64,000 bases of DNA from Defluviimonas aquaemixtae (GTDB taxonomy: Bacteria; Pseudomonadota; Alphaproteobacteria; Rhodobacterales; Rhodobacteraceae), in assembly GCF_900302475.1 (NCBI RefSeq), contig NZ_OMOQ01000001.1, positions 620,001 through 684,000 of the forward strand, in the 5' to 3' direction. A program made the translations under genes and the position numbers. The notes under the pieces were generated by a model. The model searched no databases. It was not told the DNA's origin and saw only the letters and a list, made by a program, of their open reading frames with translations. Shown here one piece after another: positions 48,646 through 58,002 of the stretch. Positions within the stretch are counted from its first letter, which is position 1, and the number at the start of each line of letters is the position of its first letter.

Positions 48646-50841
48646 TCAGGCCGCCTTGGCGGTCGCCCCGAAGCGCCCGTAGAAAGTCTGGCCCTTCGCC
48701 GCGACGTCCTTCAGGAGCTTCGGCGCCGCGAAGCGGGGCCCGTGCGCCTTTTCGAGCCTCTCGCAGATCGCCACCGCCTTTTCCGCCCCGAGGATGTCGA
48801 GCCACGAGAACGGCCCGCCCGACCACGGCGCGAAGCCCCAGCCGAGGATCGCGCCGACATCGCCTTCGCGGATGTCTTCGAGCACGCCCTCTTCCAGCGC
48901 CCGGACTGCCTCCAGAACCTGCGCCATCATCAGCCGGTGCTGCACCTGGGACAATTCGGGTTGGTCTTCCGACACGCGCCAGATCGCACCAAGCTCGTCC
49001 CACAGGCCGAGCCGGCCGCCCTTTTCGTCATAGGCATAGAACCCGGCAGCGGATTTGCGCCCGAGCCGGCCCTTGTCGGCCATCGCGAACAGGACCTCGT
49101 CGACCGCGCTGTCGGGATAGGCGTCGCCCATCGCGGCCCTGGTGGCCTTGGCAATCTTGACGCCGAGGTCGATCGAGGTCTCGTCGACCAGCTGCAGCGG
49201 CCCGAGCGGGAAGCCCAGAAGCTTCGCCGCGTTCTCGACCAGCGCCGGTTGCACCCCTTCGGCCACCATGCGGAGGCCCTCGTTGATGTAGGGGATGATG
49301 CAGCGGTTGGCGTAGAAGAAGCGCGCGTCGTTGACGACGATCGGGGTCTTCCTGATCTGTCGCACGAAGTCGAGCGCCTTGGCCACGGCCACGTCGCCGG
49401 TTTCCTTGCCCTTGATGATCTCCACCAGAAGCATCTTGTCGACTGGCGAGAAGAAGTGGATGCCGATGAACTGGCCGGGCCGCTTCGACGCCTTCGCCAG
49501 ATCGCTGATCGGCAGGGTGGAGGTGTTGGTGGCGAAGACCGCCGTCTCGGGGATCACCGCCTCGGCCTTCGCCGTCACGTCGGCCTTCACGCCGGTGTCT
49601 TCGAACACCGCCTCGACGATCAGGTCACAACCGTCGAGCGCGGCATAGTCGGTCGTGGCGTTGATGCGGCCGAGCACCTCGGCCTTCTTCTCTTCCGTCA
49701 CCTTGCCGCGCTTCATGCCCTTGTCGAGAATGCCTTCGGAGTAGCTCTTGCCCTTGTCGGCGGCTTCCTGCTTGGCGTCGATCAGCACGACCTTGATGCC
49801 GGCATTGGCCGAGACGTAAGCGATGCCCGCGCCCATCATGCCGGCGCCGAGAACGCCGAGCTTGGCGACCTTCTGGTCGGGCACGTCGGGACGGTTCGCG
49901 CCCTTTTCCAGCGCTTCCTTGTTGATGAACAAGGACCGGATCATGGCGCTGGACGAGGGGTTCATCAGGACGTTCGTGAACCAGCGCGCCTCGATCCTGA
50001 TGGCGGTGTCGAAGGGCACCAGCGCGCCTTCATACGCAGCGGACAGGAGCGCCTTGGCGGCCGGGAACGCGCCTTGAGTCTTGCCATGCACCATCGCATT
50101 GGCGCCGACATAGGTCATGAAGCCCGCCGGATGATAGGGCGCGCCGCCCGGCATCTTGTAGCCCTTCTGGTCCCAGGGCTTGACGATGTCGGCATCCTTG
50201 GCGCTCAACACCCAGTCCTTTGCCGCAGCGACCGGATCGGCCACCACCTCGTCGATCAGGCCCGCGCCCTTGGCCTTCTGCGGGTCGAGAAGCTTGCCTT
50301 CCAGAAGGTAGGGTGCCGCCGCCATCGCGCCCATCTTGCGCACCAGTCGCGTCGTGCCGCCCATACCGGGGAAGATGCCGACCATGATCTCAGGCAGGCC
50401 GATCTTGGCCTTGGGGTTGTCGGCCGCGAAGATACGGTGGCAGGCCAGAGGGATCTCGTAGCCAATGCCGAGTGCCGTGCCCGGCAGGGCCGCGGCGATC
50501 GGCTTGCCGCCTTTCAGCGTCTTGGGGTCCATGCCCGCGCGCTCGATCTTGCGAAGGATGCTGTGGGACTGCATCAGCCCCTCCATCAGCCCTTGCGCCG
50601 GGTTGTCGCCCGCGCTCGCCTTCATCTTGGCGATGATGTTGAGGTCCATCCCCCCGGCGAAGTCCTTCTTGCCGGAAGTGATCACGACGCCCTTCACCTT
50701 GTCGTCGGCAATGGCCTTGTCGATCAATGCATCGAGATCCTCGAACCCTTTCAGGTTCATGACGTTCATCGACTTGTCCTTGACGTCCCAAGTGATGGTC
50801 GCGACGCCGTTGGCATCCACGGAATAGGTGAAATCGGTCAT
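48646..50841 (-). CDS. fadJ: 3-hydroxyacyl-CoA dehydrogenase / enoyl-CoA hydratase
   Basis: Bifunctional beta-oxidation enzyme (731 residues). The N-terminal crotonase part has SGKKDFAGGMDLNII and ALPGTALGIGYEIPLACH; the central NAD-binding part starts LGVLGAGMMGAGIAYVSANA, and the HAD domain has GIHFFSPVDKMLLVEIIKG. It hydrates trans-2-enoyl-CoA and oxidises the product. Its start overlaps the stop of the upstream cupin gene as ATGA. With the thiolase and acyl-CoA dehydrogenase nearby it completes a beta-oxidation set. Confidence 0.95.
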   Translation of the reverse strand: MTDFTYSVDANGVATITWDVKDKSMNVMNLKGFEDLDALIDKAIADDKVKGVVITSGKKDFAGGMDLNIIAKMKASAGDNPAQGLMEGLMQSHSILRKIERAGMDPKTLKGGKPIAAALPGTALGIGYEIPLACHRIFAADNPKAKIGLPEIMVGIFPGMGGTTRLVRKMGAMAAAPYLLEGKLLDPQKAKGAGLIDEVVADPVAAAKDWVLSAKDADIVKPWDQKGYKMPGGAPYHPAGFMTYVGANAMVHGKTQGAFPAAKALLSAAYEGALVPFDTAIRIEARWFTNVLMNPSSSAMIRSLFINKEALEKGANRPDVPDQKVAKLGVLGAGMMGAGIAYVSANAGIKVVLIDAKQEAADKGKSYSEGILDKGMKRGKVTEEKKAEVLGRINATTDYAALDGCDLIVEAVFEDTGVKADVTAKAEAVIPETAVFATNTSTLPISDLAKASKRPGQFIGIHFFSPVDKMLLVEIIKGKETGDVAVAKALDFVRQIRKTPIVVNDARFFYANRCIIPYINEGLRMVAEGVQPALVENAAKLLGFPLGPLQLVDETSIDLGVKIAKATRAAMGDAYPDSAVDEVLFAMADKGRLGRKSAAGFYAYDEKGGRLGLWDELGAIWRVSEDQPELSQVQHRLMMAQVLEAVRALEEGVLEDIREGDVGAILGWGFAPWSGGPFSWLDILGAEKAVAICERLEKAHGPRFAAPKLLKDVAAKGQTFYGRFGATAKAA

Positions 50842-51311
50842 GCTTCGTCTCCCTGATAGGGCGTGCCGTCCTTGTGGGTGAAGGTCGCCTTGCCGTCCTT
50901 CAGCTCCACTTCCAGATCGACATCGGAGTAGGTTGCTATTTCGGGGTTCATGCGGGAGCCCACGACGAGGAAGCGCGCTTCCGCCCCGGACTTGTTGATA
51001 AAGTGGTGCCCGTTCGGATCACCCGCCGGGAAGGCCGCGCAATCGCCCACGCGCATCACGGTTTCGCCCTCGTCCTGAACGAGCGCGCATTCGCCTTGCG
51101 TCACCATGACGAACTCATCCTCGCGGTGATGCCAGTGGCGCAGGCTGGACAGCGCGCCGGGTGCGAGGATCACCTCGTTCGCGCCGAACTGCGTCAGCCC
51201 GCCCGCGTCGCCGAGGCGGAGCGACGAGCGCCCCGCCATCTGGCTGGCATAGGGTTCGGGGTAGATGGAGCCGGTCTTGACCGGGCATGTCCCCTTGTCG
51301 ATGGCGCCCAT
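50838..51311 (-). CDS. Cupin-domain protein inserted between beta-oxidation genes
   Basis: 157 residues with one cupin domain: RHWHHREDEFVMVTQGECAL holds the metal-binding His-His-Glu set and GDCAAFPAGDPNGHHFINKS the second motif. The ATG at 51311 overlaps the thiolase stop (a GTG at 51314 is an alternative) and the end overlaps fadJ by four bases, so three genes are tightly coupled. Function unknown; a metal-dependent step or sensor linked to fatty-acid breakdown is possible. Confidence 0.86.
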   Translation of the reverse strand: MGAIDKGTCPVKTGSIYPEPYASQMAGRSSLRLGDAGGLTQFGANEVILAPGALSSLRHWHHREDEFVMVTQGECALVQDEGETVMRVGDCAAFPAGDPNGHHFINKSGAEARFLVVGSRMNPEIATYSDVDLEVELKDGKATFTHKDGTPYQGDEA

Positions 51312-52522
51312 CACACCCGCTCGATGATCGTGGCCGCGCCCATGCCGGAGGCAATGCAGAGCGTCGCGAGGCCGGTGCCCTTACCGGTACGCTCCAGCTC
51401 GTCGAGCAGTGTGCCGATGATGATCGCGCCGGTGGCACCCAGGGGATGGCCCATCGCGATGGATCCGCCGTTGACGTTGACCTTATCGGCATCGACGTCG
51501 AAGGCCTGCATGAAGCGCAGGACGACCGAGGCGAAGGCCTCGTTGACCTCGAAGAGGTCGATGTCCGCGACCGACATGCCGGAGTCCTTCATGATCTTCT
51601 CGGTCACGGGCACCGGGCCGGTCAGCATGATCGTCGGATCGGTGCCGATCTTCGCGGTCGCCTTGATCCGGGCGCGGGGCTTCAGCCCGTGCTTCTCGCC
51701 GAAATCCTTGTTGCCGATCAGCACGGCCGCCGCGCCGTCCACGATGCCCGAAGAGTTGCCCGCATGGTGAATGTGGTTGATCTTTTCCAGGTGCGGATAC
51801 TTCATCAGCGCGATCTTGTCGAAGCCCGGCATGACCTCGCCCATATCCTTGAACGAGGCCTTGAGCGCGCCGAGGCTCTGCATGTCGGTGCCGGGACGCA
51901 TGTATTCGTCATGGTCGAGGATCGGCAGACCGTTTTGGTCCTTGATCGTCACGATGGATTTGGCAAAATGCTTTTTATCCCAGGCGTTTGCGGCGCGTTT
52001 CTGAGATTCCACCGCAAGCGCGTCCGCGTCGTCGCGGGAAAACCCGTACTCGGTTGCGATGATGTCAGCAGAGATGCCCTGCGGCACGAAATAGGTCTTC
52101 ATGGCGAGAGAAGGGTCAACGGCGATCGCCGCCCCGTCCGAGCCCATGGGAACGCGTCCCATCATTTCGACCCCGCCCGCGATGTAAGCCTGACCCGCGC
52201 CGCCCTTGACCTGGTTCGCCGCTAGGTTCACCGCCTCCATCCCGGAGGCGCAGAATCGGTTGATGGCGAGGCCGGGAATCGACTGATCGAGGTCGGACAG
52301 CAGCACCGCCGACCGCGCGAGACAACCGCCCTGTTCGCCGACCTGGGTCACGTTGCCCCAGATCACGTCCTCGACCGCGTGGCCGTCAAGGACGTTGCGT
52401 TCCTTCACCGCGTTCAGCACCTTGGCCGACAGCGAAACGGACGTGATTTCGTGGAGCGAGCCGTCGGGGCGGCCCTTGCCGCGCGGCGAGCGGACGGCGT
52501 CGTAGATATAGGCGTCTGACAT
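51311..52522 (-). CDS. Acetyl-CoA C-acyltransferase (thiolase)
   Basis: 403-residue thiolase II family enzyme. The nucleophilic cysteine is in INRFCASGMEAVNLAANQV; other catalytic motifs are HHAGNSSGIVDGAA, EVNEAFASV, GGSIAMGHPLGATGA and CIASGMGAA. It cleaves 3-ketoacyl-CoA to acetyl-CoA in beta-oxidation and pairs with the FadJ-type enzyme two genes downstream. First large gene of the thiolase-cupin-fadJ unit. Confidence 0.95.
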   Translation of the reverse strand: MSDAYIYDAVRSPRGKGRPDGSLHEITSVSLSAKVLNAVKERNVLDGHAVEDVIWGNVTQVGEQGGCLARSAVLLSDLDQSIPGLAINRFCASGMEAVNLAANQVKGGAGQAYIAGGVEMMGRVPMGSDGAAIAVDPSLAMKTYFVPQGISADIIATEYGFSRDDADALAVESQKRAANAWDKKHFAKSIVTIKDQNGLPILDHDEYMRPGTDMQSLGALKASFKDMGEVMPGFDKIALMKYPHLEKINHIHHAGNSSGIVDGAAAVLIGNKDFGEKHGLKPRARIKATAKIGTDPTIMLTGPVPVTEKIMKDSGMSVADIDLFEVNEAFASVVLRFMQAFDVDADKVNVNGGSIAMGHPLGATGAIIIGTLLDELERTGKGTGLATLCIASGMGAATIIERV

Positions 52523-52525
52523 GGG

Positions 52526-52720
52526 TTATTCCTTTTTTTCACTGACCTGAAGGCAGGTGGCCTTGACGGTCACCGCGCGGGTCTTGAGCTGTTCCTCGAC
52601 TTTGCCGTGGGCGATTTCGCAGAGCGCCTGCGTCTCGAACGGGATCTCGTGGAACTTGATCTCGTGGGGCACGTCCTCCGATGTGATGGTGTAGGCGATC
52701 GCGACGAGTAACCATTTCAT
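52526..52720 (-). CDS. Small exported or membrane-associated protein, 64 residues
   Basis: Begins MKWLLVAIAYTITSEDVPHE at the ATG at 52720 with GGAG upstream. The short hydrophobic N terminus could be a cleavable signal. Two cysteines (ALCEIAHGK and ATCLQVSEK) might form a disulfide. It ends three bases before the thiolase start, so it is co-transcribed with it. I do not recognise the family; small size keeps confidence moderate. Confidence 0.65.
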   Translation of the reverse strand: MKWLLVAIAYTITSEDVPHEIKFHEIPFETQALCEIAHGKVEEQLKTRAVTVKATCLQVSEKKE

Positions 52721-52735
52721 GGGCGCGTTCTCCGT

Positions 52736-53368
52736 TCAGGCCCGGTCCGAGGGATTGCCGGGCATCAGGTCGTAGGGGTGTTTCCAACCAGGCAGGGCGG
52801 CGATGCGGTCGAGCCAGCGGTCGATATTCGGCCAGTCCGTGCGGTCGAAGCCGAACGGCTCGGGGTAGTAGAGATAGCCGCAGCAGGACAGGTCGGCGAT
52901 GGTCGGGCCGGTGCCGACGATCCAGTCGCGGCCCGCGAGATGGGCGTCGAGCGCGCCATATGCGTTCTTGAGCCGCGCCTGCATGAAGGCGATGACCTCT
53001 TTTGGGCGCTTGTCCTCGGGCAGGAAGTTCATCAGGAACCGCGTCGTGCCGGCCTGCGAGGACATCTTGTGATTGTCCCAGAGCACCCAGCGCAGGACCT
53101 CCGCCTCCTCGCCCGGCGCGCCGCCGAGTTTGCCGGTTTGACCTGCTACATGATACATGATCGCGCCGGACTGGCTGAGCACGAGATCGCCGTCGACCAG
53201 GACCGGGACCTCGCCCATCAGGTTCAGCTTGCGGAACGCCTCGGTCCGCGTCTCGCCGTTAAAGAAGTCGACGAAGACCGGTTCCCAGTCATAGCCCGCG
53301 AGCGTGAGCGTGAGCGCCGCCTTGTAGGCGTTGCCGCTTTCGCCGAAGCAGTGGAGTTTCGCCGTCAT
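52736..53368 (-). CDS. Glutathione S-transferase-family protein
   Basis: 210 residues. The thioredoxin-like N-terminal domain (TAKLHCFGESGNAYKAALTL, with VPVLVDGDLVLSQSGAIMYH) and the helical C-terminal domain (GTGPTIADLSCCGYLYY) are those of cytosolic GSTs. The presumed substrate is a glutathione conjugate, unidentified. It precedes the small gene and thiolase in the same direction and may belong to the same transcription unit. Confidence 0.9.
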   Translation of the reverse strand: MTAKLHCFGESGNAYKAALTLTLAGYDWEPVFVDFFNGETRTEAFRKLNLMGEVPVLVDGDLVLSQSGAIMYHVAGQTGKLGGAPGEEAEVLRWVLWDNHKMSSQAGTTRFLMNFLPEDKRPKEVIAFMQARLKNAYGALDAHLAGRDWIVGTGPTIADLSCCGYLYYPEPFGFDRTDWPNIDRWLDRIAALPGWKHPYDLMPGNPSDRA

Positions 53369-53418
53369 GCCCTGAACCCGTGGCTGGCCGTGGAGATCGG
53401 AGTTTCACACCCCCAAAG

Positions 53419-53447
53419 CCCCATGAGGTATTTGGGCAATGAAGAAG
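53419..53447 (+). repeat. Dispersed GAGGTAYTTGGG repeat, copy 2
   Basis: Reads CCCCATGAGGTATTTGGGCA then ATGAAGAAG, matching copy 3 at 60281-60310 at nearly every base and copy 1 at 48546-48577 in reverse. It lies in the 270-base gap upstream of the GST gene; otherwise that gap shows nothing I can identify. Confidence 0.65.
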
Positions 53448-53637
53448 GATTTGTTAACCAGAATCGCCGAGCCTCGGTCTTGCGGTACGGGCTGAGGAGC
53501 CGATGACCGCGAACGGAGAAGGCGCCTCGGTTATCGCGAGAAGCACCCGTATCGGTCGGGCCGGCGTGGGGATCGGGGCGCATTCCTCGGCTCTTTTCCA
53601 TTGCACAATTACCTAATCCAATCTTGCCGCTCGGGCA

Positions 53638-53850
53638 TCACGCCTTCCGGTCTTCAAGCTCTGATTTGAAGAGCCTGAGCCGGTGGCCGAGATTCTCGTG
53701 GTCGGTGACGCTGCCGAAGTGTTCGAAGAGAAACGTCAGCGCCTCATCGGTGGTGATCCCGGCCTCTTCGGCGAACCGGTGTAGCGAGCGGTAGGCGTCA
53801 TTCGTCAGCGCAACTGGAAATCGGCGGGTCAGGCGCAGTCGTTTAGGCAT
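53638..53850 (-). CDS. Small hypothetical protein, 70 residues
   Basis: Starts at the ATG at 53850 with GGAGG upstream. The basic N terminus (MPKRLRLTRRFPVALTNDAY) and the following helices (EEAGITTDEALTFLFEHF) resemble a ribbon-helix-helix DNA-binding fold, but the match is weak. Between the GST gene and the acyl-CoA dehydrogenase gene, on the same strand. Confidence 0.65.
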   Translation of the reverse strand: MPKRLRLTRRFPVALTNDAYRSLHRFAEEAGITTDEALTFLFEHFGSVTDHENLGHRLRLFKSELEDRKA

Positions 53851-53923
53851 CGGTCCTCCGGTCTCGCGGCCGGCCGCCCGCATCCCCGCGGGCGGCCCTC
53901 CGTGAGCGTCTCCTCCCGAAACT

Positions 53924-55702
53924 TTAGAACGCGTCCGCTGCCAGCGCCATCACAGGTTCGGCACCGGATTGGATGCGCGCGAGATGGGTCGCCGTCATCG
54001 GAAGCTGCCGCGCCATGTAGTAGCGCCCCGTCGCGAGCTTCGTCTCGTAGAACTCCTTGTCAGAGGTCCCGTTCGCAAGCGCGGTCTGCGCGGCCTTGGC
54101 CGAGCGGGCCCACATCAGGCCGAGGCAGACATGGCCGAAGAGATGCATGAAGTCATAGGAGCCCGCGAGCGCGGCGTTGGGGTTCTTCATGCCCTCGGCC
54201 ATGAAGAACATGCCCGCCGCCTGAAGATCCTTGGACGCCGCCTTCAGGGGATCGAGGAAGCCCGTCTTCAACGCCTCGTCGCCCTCGTTCTCCTTGATGA
54301 AGCCCTTCACCATCTCGAAGAAAGCCATGACATGCTTGCCACCGTCCTGCGCGAGCTTGCGGCCCACGAGGTCAAGTGCCTGGACGCCGTTTGCGCCTTC
54401 GTAGATCATCGCGATGCGGGCGTCGCGGACGAACTGCGACATGCCCCATTCCTCGATGTAGCCGTGACCGCCATAGACCTGCTGGGCGTTCACCGCCGCC
54501 TCGAAGCCCTTGTCGGTCAGGAACCCCTTGATGACCGGGGTGAGGAGCGAGATCAGCCCCTCGGCATCGTCGTCGTCCGCGCGGTGGCTACGGTCGATGA
54601 GCGTCGCGCCCCAGAGCGTGAAGGCGCGGGCGCCTTCGACGAAGCTCTTCTGGTCCATCAGGTTGCGGCGGATGTCGGGATGAACGATCAGGGGATCGGC
54701 GGGCCCGTCGGGATTGACCGCGCCCGTCACCGCCCGGCCCTGGAGCCGGTCCTTGGCATAGGCGAGGGCGTTCTGATAGGAGGCCTCGGCCACCGCGTAG
54801 CCCTGCAGGCCGACGCCGAGCCGCGCCTCGTTCATCATGGTGAACATCGCGGGCATGCCGCGGTGCAGTTCGCCGAGGAGATAGCCCGTCGCGCCGTCGA
54901 AGTTCATCACGCAGGTCGCGTTGCCGTGGATGCCCATCTTGTCTTCGATCTTGCCGACCGAAACCGCGTTGCGGGGGCCCGGCGCGCCGTCGTCCTTCAA
55001 AAGCAGTTTCGGCACGATAAAGAGCGAGATGCCTTTCGTGCCCTCACCGCCGCCGGGCGCCTTGGCGAGGACGAGGTGGACGACATTCTCGGCGAGATCG
55101 TGATCGCCGGCCGAGATGAAGATCTTCTGGCCGGTGATCCTGTAGCTGCCGTCGTCCTGCGGCTCGGCCTTCGTGCGAATCTGGCCGAGATCCGTGCCGC
55201 AATGCGGCTCGGTCAAATTCATCGTGCCGGTCCAGTCGAGGCTGACCATGTTCGGCAGCCAAGTGGCCTTCTGCTCGTCCGTCCCGTGGACGAGGATCGC
55301 ACTGATCGCGCCGTGGGTCAGGCCCTGATACATATTGAAGGCCATGTTGGCGGAGACGAAAATCTCGCCCACGGCCGTGCCCATGAGATAGGGCAGGCCC
55401 TGCCCGCCGAATTCCTCGGGAAGGTCGAGCCCGTTCCAGCCGCCATCCTTCATCGCCTGGAAGGCGTCCTTGAAGCCCGCGGGCGTGTAGACCACGCCGT
55501 TCTCGAACCGGCAGCCTTCCTCGTCGCCAGTGGCGTTCAGGGGCGCAAGCACGTCGCGCGCGATCTTGCCTGCCTCTTCGAGGACCGCCGACGTGAAGTC
55601 CGGCTCGAGATCGCCATAGCCCGGCACATCGATGTTCGGGACGTCCAGAACTTCGTTCAGAACGAATTGCAGATCACGGGTGGGTGCATCGTACGTCGGC
55701 AT
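53924..55702 (-). CDS. Acyl-CoA dehydrogenase, large C-terminally extended type
   Basis: 592 residues from the ATG at 55702 (GGGAGA upstream). Catalyses the first, FAD-dependent step of beta-oxidation. Signatures are [60 protein letters not shown] and [20 protein letters not shown], where the glutamate of YEGANGVQ is the likely catalytic base of this class. The extra C-terminal domain is normal for the 590-600-residue subgroup. The upstream MerR gene overlaps its start by 29 bases and probably regulates it. Confidence 0.95.
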   Translation of the reverse strand: MPTYDAPTRDLQFVLNEVLDVPNIDVPGYGDLEPDFTSAVLEEAGKIARDVLAPLNATGDEEGCRFENGVVYTPAGFKDAFQAMKDGGWNGLDLPEEFGGQGLPYLMGTAVGEIFVSANMAFNMYQGLTHGAISAILVHGTDEQKATWLPNMVSLDWTGTMNLTEPHCGTDLGQIRTKAEPQDDGSYRITGQKIFISAGDHDLAENVVHLVLAKAPGGGEGTKGISLFIVPKLLLKDDGAPGPRNAVSVGKIEDKMGIHGNATCVMNFDGATGYLLGELHRGMPAMFTMMNEARLGVGLQGYAVAEASYQNALAYAKDRLQGRAVTGAVNPDGPADPLIVHPDIRRNLMDQKSFVEGARAFTLWGATLIDRSHRADDDDAEGLISLLTPVIKGFLTDKGFEAAVNAQQVYGGHGYIEEWGMSQFVRDARIAMIYEGANGVQALDLVGRKLAQDGGKHVMAFFEMVKGFIKENEGDEALKTGFLDPLKAASKDLQAAGMFFMAEGMKNPNAALAGSYDFMHLFGHVCLGLMWARSAKAAQTALANGTSDKEFYETKLATGRYYMARQLPMTATHLARIQSGAEPVMALAADAF

Positions 55703-56120
55703 TATGTTGTCTCCCTGGGACGTGCGCTTGGGCGCAGTGTTCACTGTTGTCGGTCAGGAGCTGCTCTCCTTCCGCGATCTGCGCGGCCAGCTCGTCGATG
55801 GCGGAGTCGAGTTCGGCGCGCTGCCGCCGCATCTCGGCCAGTCGCTCGCGTGCGACTTCGATCGTCCGGCGGATCTGTGTTTTCTGTTCGTCGCCCAGGT
55901 CGTAGAGATCCAGCAGTTGGCGGATGTCTTCGAGGCTAAAGCCGAAGCGCTTGCCGCGCAGGATCAGTTTCAGCCGGCCGCGGTCGCGGCGCGTATACAG
56001 GCGCTTCTGGCCTTGGCGGATGGGGGAAAGAAGCTCTTTCGACTCGTAAAATCGCAAGGTGCGCGGCGTCACGTCGAACAATTCGCACATCTCGCGGATG
56101 GTTATGAGGTCACTCTTCAT
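55674..56120 (-). CDS. MerR-family regulator overlapping the acyl-CoA dehydrogenase gene
   Basis: 148 residues from the ATG at 56120. The MerR helix-turn-helix is clear: [60 protein letters not shown], followed by a coiled-coil helix (residues about 80-120). The C-terminal tail ([10 protein letters not shown]) is read from DNA that also encodes the start of the dehydrogenase, a 29-base overlap. MerR regulators of this type control fatty-acid or branched-chain acyl-CoA degradation in alphaproteobacteria, so local control is likely. Confidence 0.9.
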   Translation of the reverse strand: MKSDLITIREMCELFDVTPRTLRFYESKELLSPIRQGQKRLYTRRDRGRLKLILRGKRFGFSLEDIRQLLDLYDLGDEQKTQIRRTIEVARERLAEMRRQRAELDSAIDELAAQIAEGEQLLTDNSEHCAQAHVPGRQHNADVRCTHP

Positions 56121-56201
56121 TTCAGCTTTCCGACCGTTCGTTGTCATTTCTTGCGCCATGGCCGGGAAATTTGTCGGTTTGCGCCGCTGATACAAGCCAA
56201 G

Positions 56202-56275
56202 TTGACGCGCACGTCACTGTAACGTCACGTCACCGCAATGCTGACGTAATGTCTATCAAGATTGACCTAAGGTCA
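56202..56275. promoter_or_regulatory. Probable MerR operator/promoter region
   Basis: ACGTCAC occurs at 56211-56217, 56222-56228 and 56227-56233. A dyad TGACC-TAA-GGTCA lies at 56263-56275. TTGACG (56202-56207) could be a -35 element. The stretch is just upstream of the first MerR gene and between the two MerR genes. Confidence 0.5.
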
Positions 56276-56313
56276 GGGAAATATTCGAACCTATCTGCCC
56301 CGGCTTCGCGCGG

Positions 56314-56685
56314 TCAGCCGCCGAGCAATTTGGCCGTCTCGTCACGCAGTTTTCTAAGATCCGTGATCGTCCTGTCAAGCTCAGCCTGCTCGCGTTCAAG
56401 TTGCCCAAGTTGACGGTTGGCGAGGTCGATGAAGACCTGGAACTGTTCCTTGGTGCCCTTCTCGTCGTAGAGCAGGAGCCATTGCCGGATTTCCTCGAGG
56501 CTGAAGCCATACCGGCGGCCGCGAAGGATGAGCGTCATGCGGGCCACCTCGCGCGGCCCGTAGTAGCGCGCCCGGCCCTCCTTCACGGGGTCGAGAAGCT
56601 CGATATATTCATAGTAGCGCAGGGTCCGAGGAGTAACGTCGAACCGAGCGCACATCTCCTTAAAGCTCAGGAGCTCATCAGGCAT
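56314..56685 (-). CDS. Second MerR-family regulator
   Basis: 123 residues from the ATG at 56685 (GGGGAGG upstream). It has the same domain layout as the neighbouring MerR protein: [56 protein letters not shown], then a dimerisation helix (LEREQAELDRTITDLRKLRD). The two share the VTPRTLR.YE core and are probably an old tandem duplication. Both lie upstream of the acyl-CoA dehydrogenase gene in the same direction. Confidence 0.9.
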   Translation of the reverse strand: MPDELLSFKEMCARFDVTPRTLRYYEYIELLDPVKEGRARYYGPREVARMTLILRGRRYGFSLEEIRQWLLLYDEKGTKEQFQVFIDLANRQLGQLEREQAELDRTITDLRKLRDETAKLLGG

Positions 56686-56750
56686 GACCGGCCTCCCCGC
56701 CCGCAAATTTTAGCGGGGAAGGCATGTCCGCACAACTCGCAAGGCCGCAT

Positions 56751-57896
56751 TCAGTTCAGAAAGCCGGGCGCAAAGAGATACAAGCCGTAGGCGATGATGA
56801 TCGCGGGAATGACGGAAAACGCGGTTGCCATGACCGCCGCTTTGGGGGCAAGCGCGATCGCGGGGAAGAGCGCGTCGCCGTCGTTCGAGATCGCGTTCGC
56901 GGCAAGCGCAGAGAACGGGATCGCGCCGTTGATGTAAAGCGTGGCGACGAGGACTTGCGGCCCGCAGCCGGGAATGAAGCCGATCGCGGCACCGACGAGC
57001 GGCAGGATCGGCGCGACAGAGGCGAAGAGCGCCTTGAGGTCGAGCCCGGCATAGGCGGCGGCGTAGTCGTAGGATAGATAGGCGATGATCACCCAGACCG
57101 AGATGAACGAGGTCTCCTCGGCCATGCGGGTGACGGGGCGGTCGGCGGCGTTCGTCATCGCCGTGACCGGCGAGACGGTCCAGATGGAGAGCCCGATGAA
57201 CGTGCCGGCCAGCGCGATCCAGAGGACCGGCAGGCCGAGGATTTGCGTCACCTCGATCTGGGCGATCTGGCCCACGCCGACGACAAGGCCCGGGATGGCG
57301 GCGGCCAGATAGGCCCAATCGCGCATCCGCAGTGCGCCGATGCGCGGCACGATTTCGCAATCGCCGCCCTTCGGGCGGTAGTCGGTCACGACGAACCGGT
57401 CGATCAGCCAGCCGGTCAGGATGCCGGCCACAAACTGCGTCGGAAGAAGAATCAGCGCCGCGTCGGGCCGCGTCGCGAGCAACAGGAACGCCGCGTCGCC
57501 CATCGTTGCGGTCAGCGTCGCCACGACGGCGCCGAAGCTGACCTTGCCCGAGGCATAGGCCGCGACAACGACGACCGCGCCGCCGCAGCCGGGCGTCGCG
57601 CCGAGAAGCGCCGCGATGGGCACCTGCATTCCGCGCGCCTTGCCGATCGCGATACCAAGGTCGAATCGGAAGAGCTTTTCGAGCCCGTAGAACAGCAGAA
57701 GCGTCGCCGCGACGAAGGCAGAGACCTGCACGAAGGCGTCCTGCATGAGCCCGCGTGTGAGTTCGCCGAGCTCACCGGGAGCCAGCGCCAGCGCGAGAAG
57801 GACGAGCGCCAGCATAATCCGCCGCGGGCGATACTGTCCGAGGCGGGATAGGGCGACGACAGGCAGGGGCGCGGTGTTGGCGTTTGGGTTATGCAT
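56751..57896 (-). CDS. Putative 10-TM heavy-metal (manganese) exporter, ArsP_2-like
   Basis: 381 residues with about ten transmembrane helices and an internal repeat: LLGATPGCGGAVVVVAAYAS in the first half and GFIPGCGPQVLVATLYINGA in the second, each containing PGCG and followed by a GD motif (ATMGDAAFLLL, SNDGDALFPAI). This matches the family described as putative 10-TM heavy-metal or manganese exporters. Start ATG 57896 preferred (GTG 57902 possible). A Fur-type palindrome directly upstream supports metal-responsive control. Confidence 0.82.
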   Translation of the reverse strand: MHNPNANTAPLPVVALSRLGQYRPRRIMLALVLLALALAPGELGELTRGLMQDAFVQVSAFVAATLLLFYGLEKLFRFDLGIAIGKARGMQVPIAALLGATPGCGGAVVVVAAYASGKVSFGAVVATLTATMGDAAFLLLATRPDAALILLPTQFVAGILTGWLIDRFVVTDYRPKGGDCEIVPRIGALRMRDWAYLAAAIPGLVVGVGQIAQIEVTQILGLPVLWIALAGTFIGLSIWTVSPVTAMTNAADRPVTRMAEETSFISVWVIIAYLSYDYAAAYAGLDLKALFASVAPILPLVGAAIGFIPGCGPQVLVATLYINGAIPFSALAANAISNDGDALFPAIALAPKAAVMATAFSVIPAIIIAYGLYLFAPGFLN

Positions 57897-57908
57897 GACC
57901 ACTTGCTA

Positions 57909-57925
57909 TTGCGAATTATTCTCAA
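57909..57925. promoter_or_regulatory. Fur/Mur-type box upstream of the metal exporter
   Basis: The sequence TTGCGAAT-T-ATTCTCAA is an 8-1-8 inverted repeat with one mismatch, in an AT-rich patch immediately upstream of the exporter start. Such sites are bound by Fur-superfamily regulators (Fur, Mur) in alphaproteobacteria. Confidence 0.55.
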
Positions 57926-58002
57926 TCGCGGAAGATACAGCTTGCAGCGGATTTGGCAAGGGCCAATAAAACGACCGGACAAGGCCAGCCGGAGCCCGTG
58001 AC

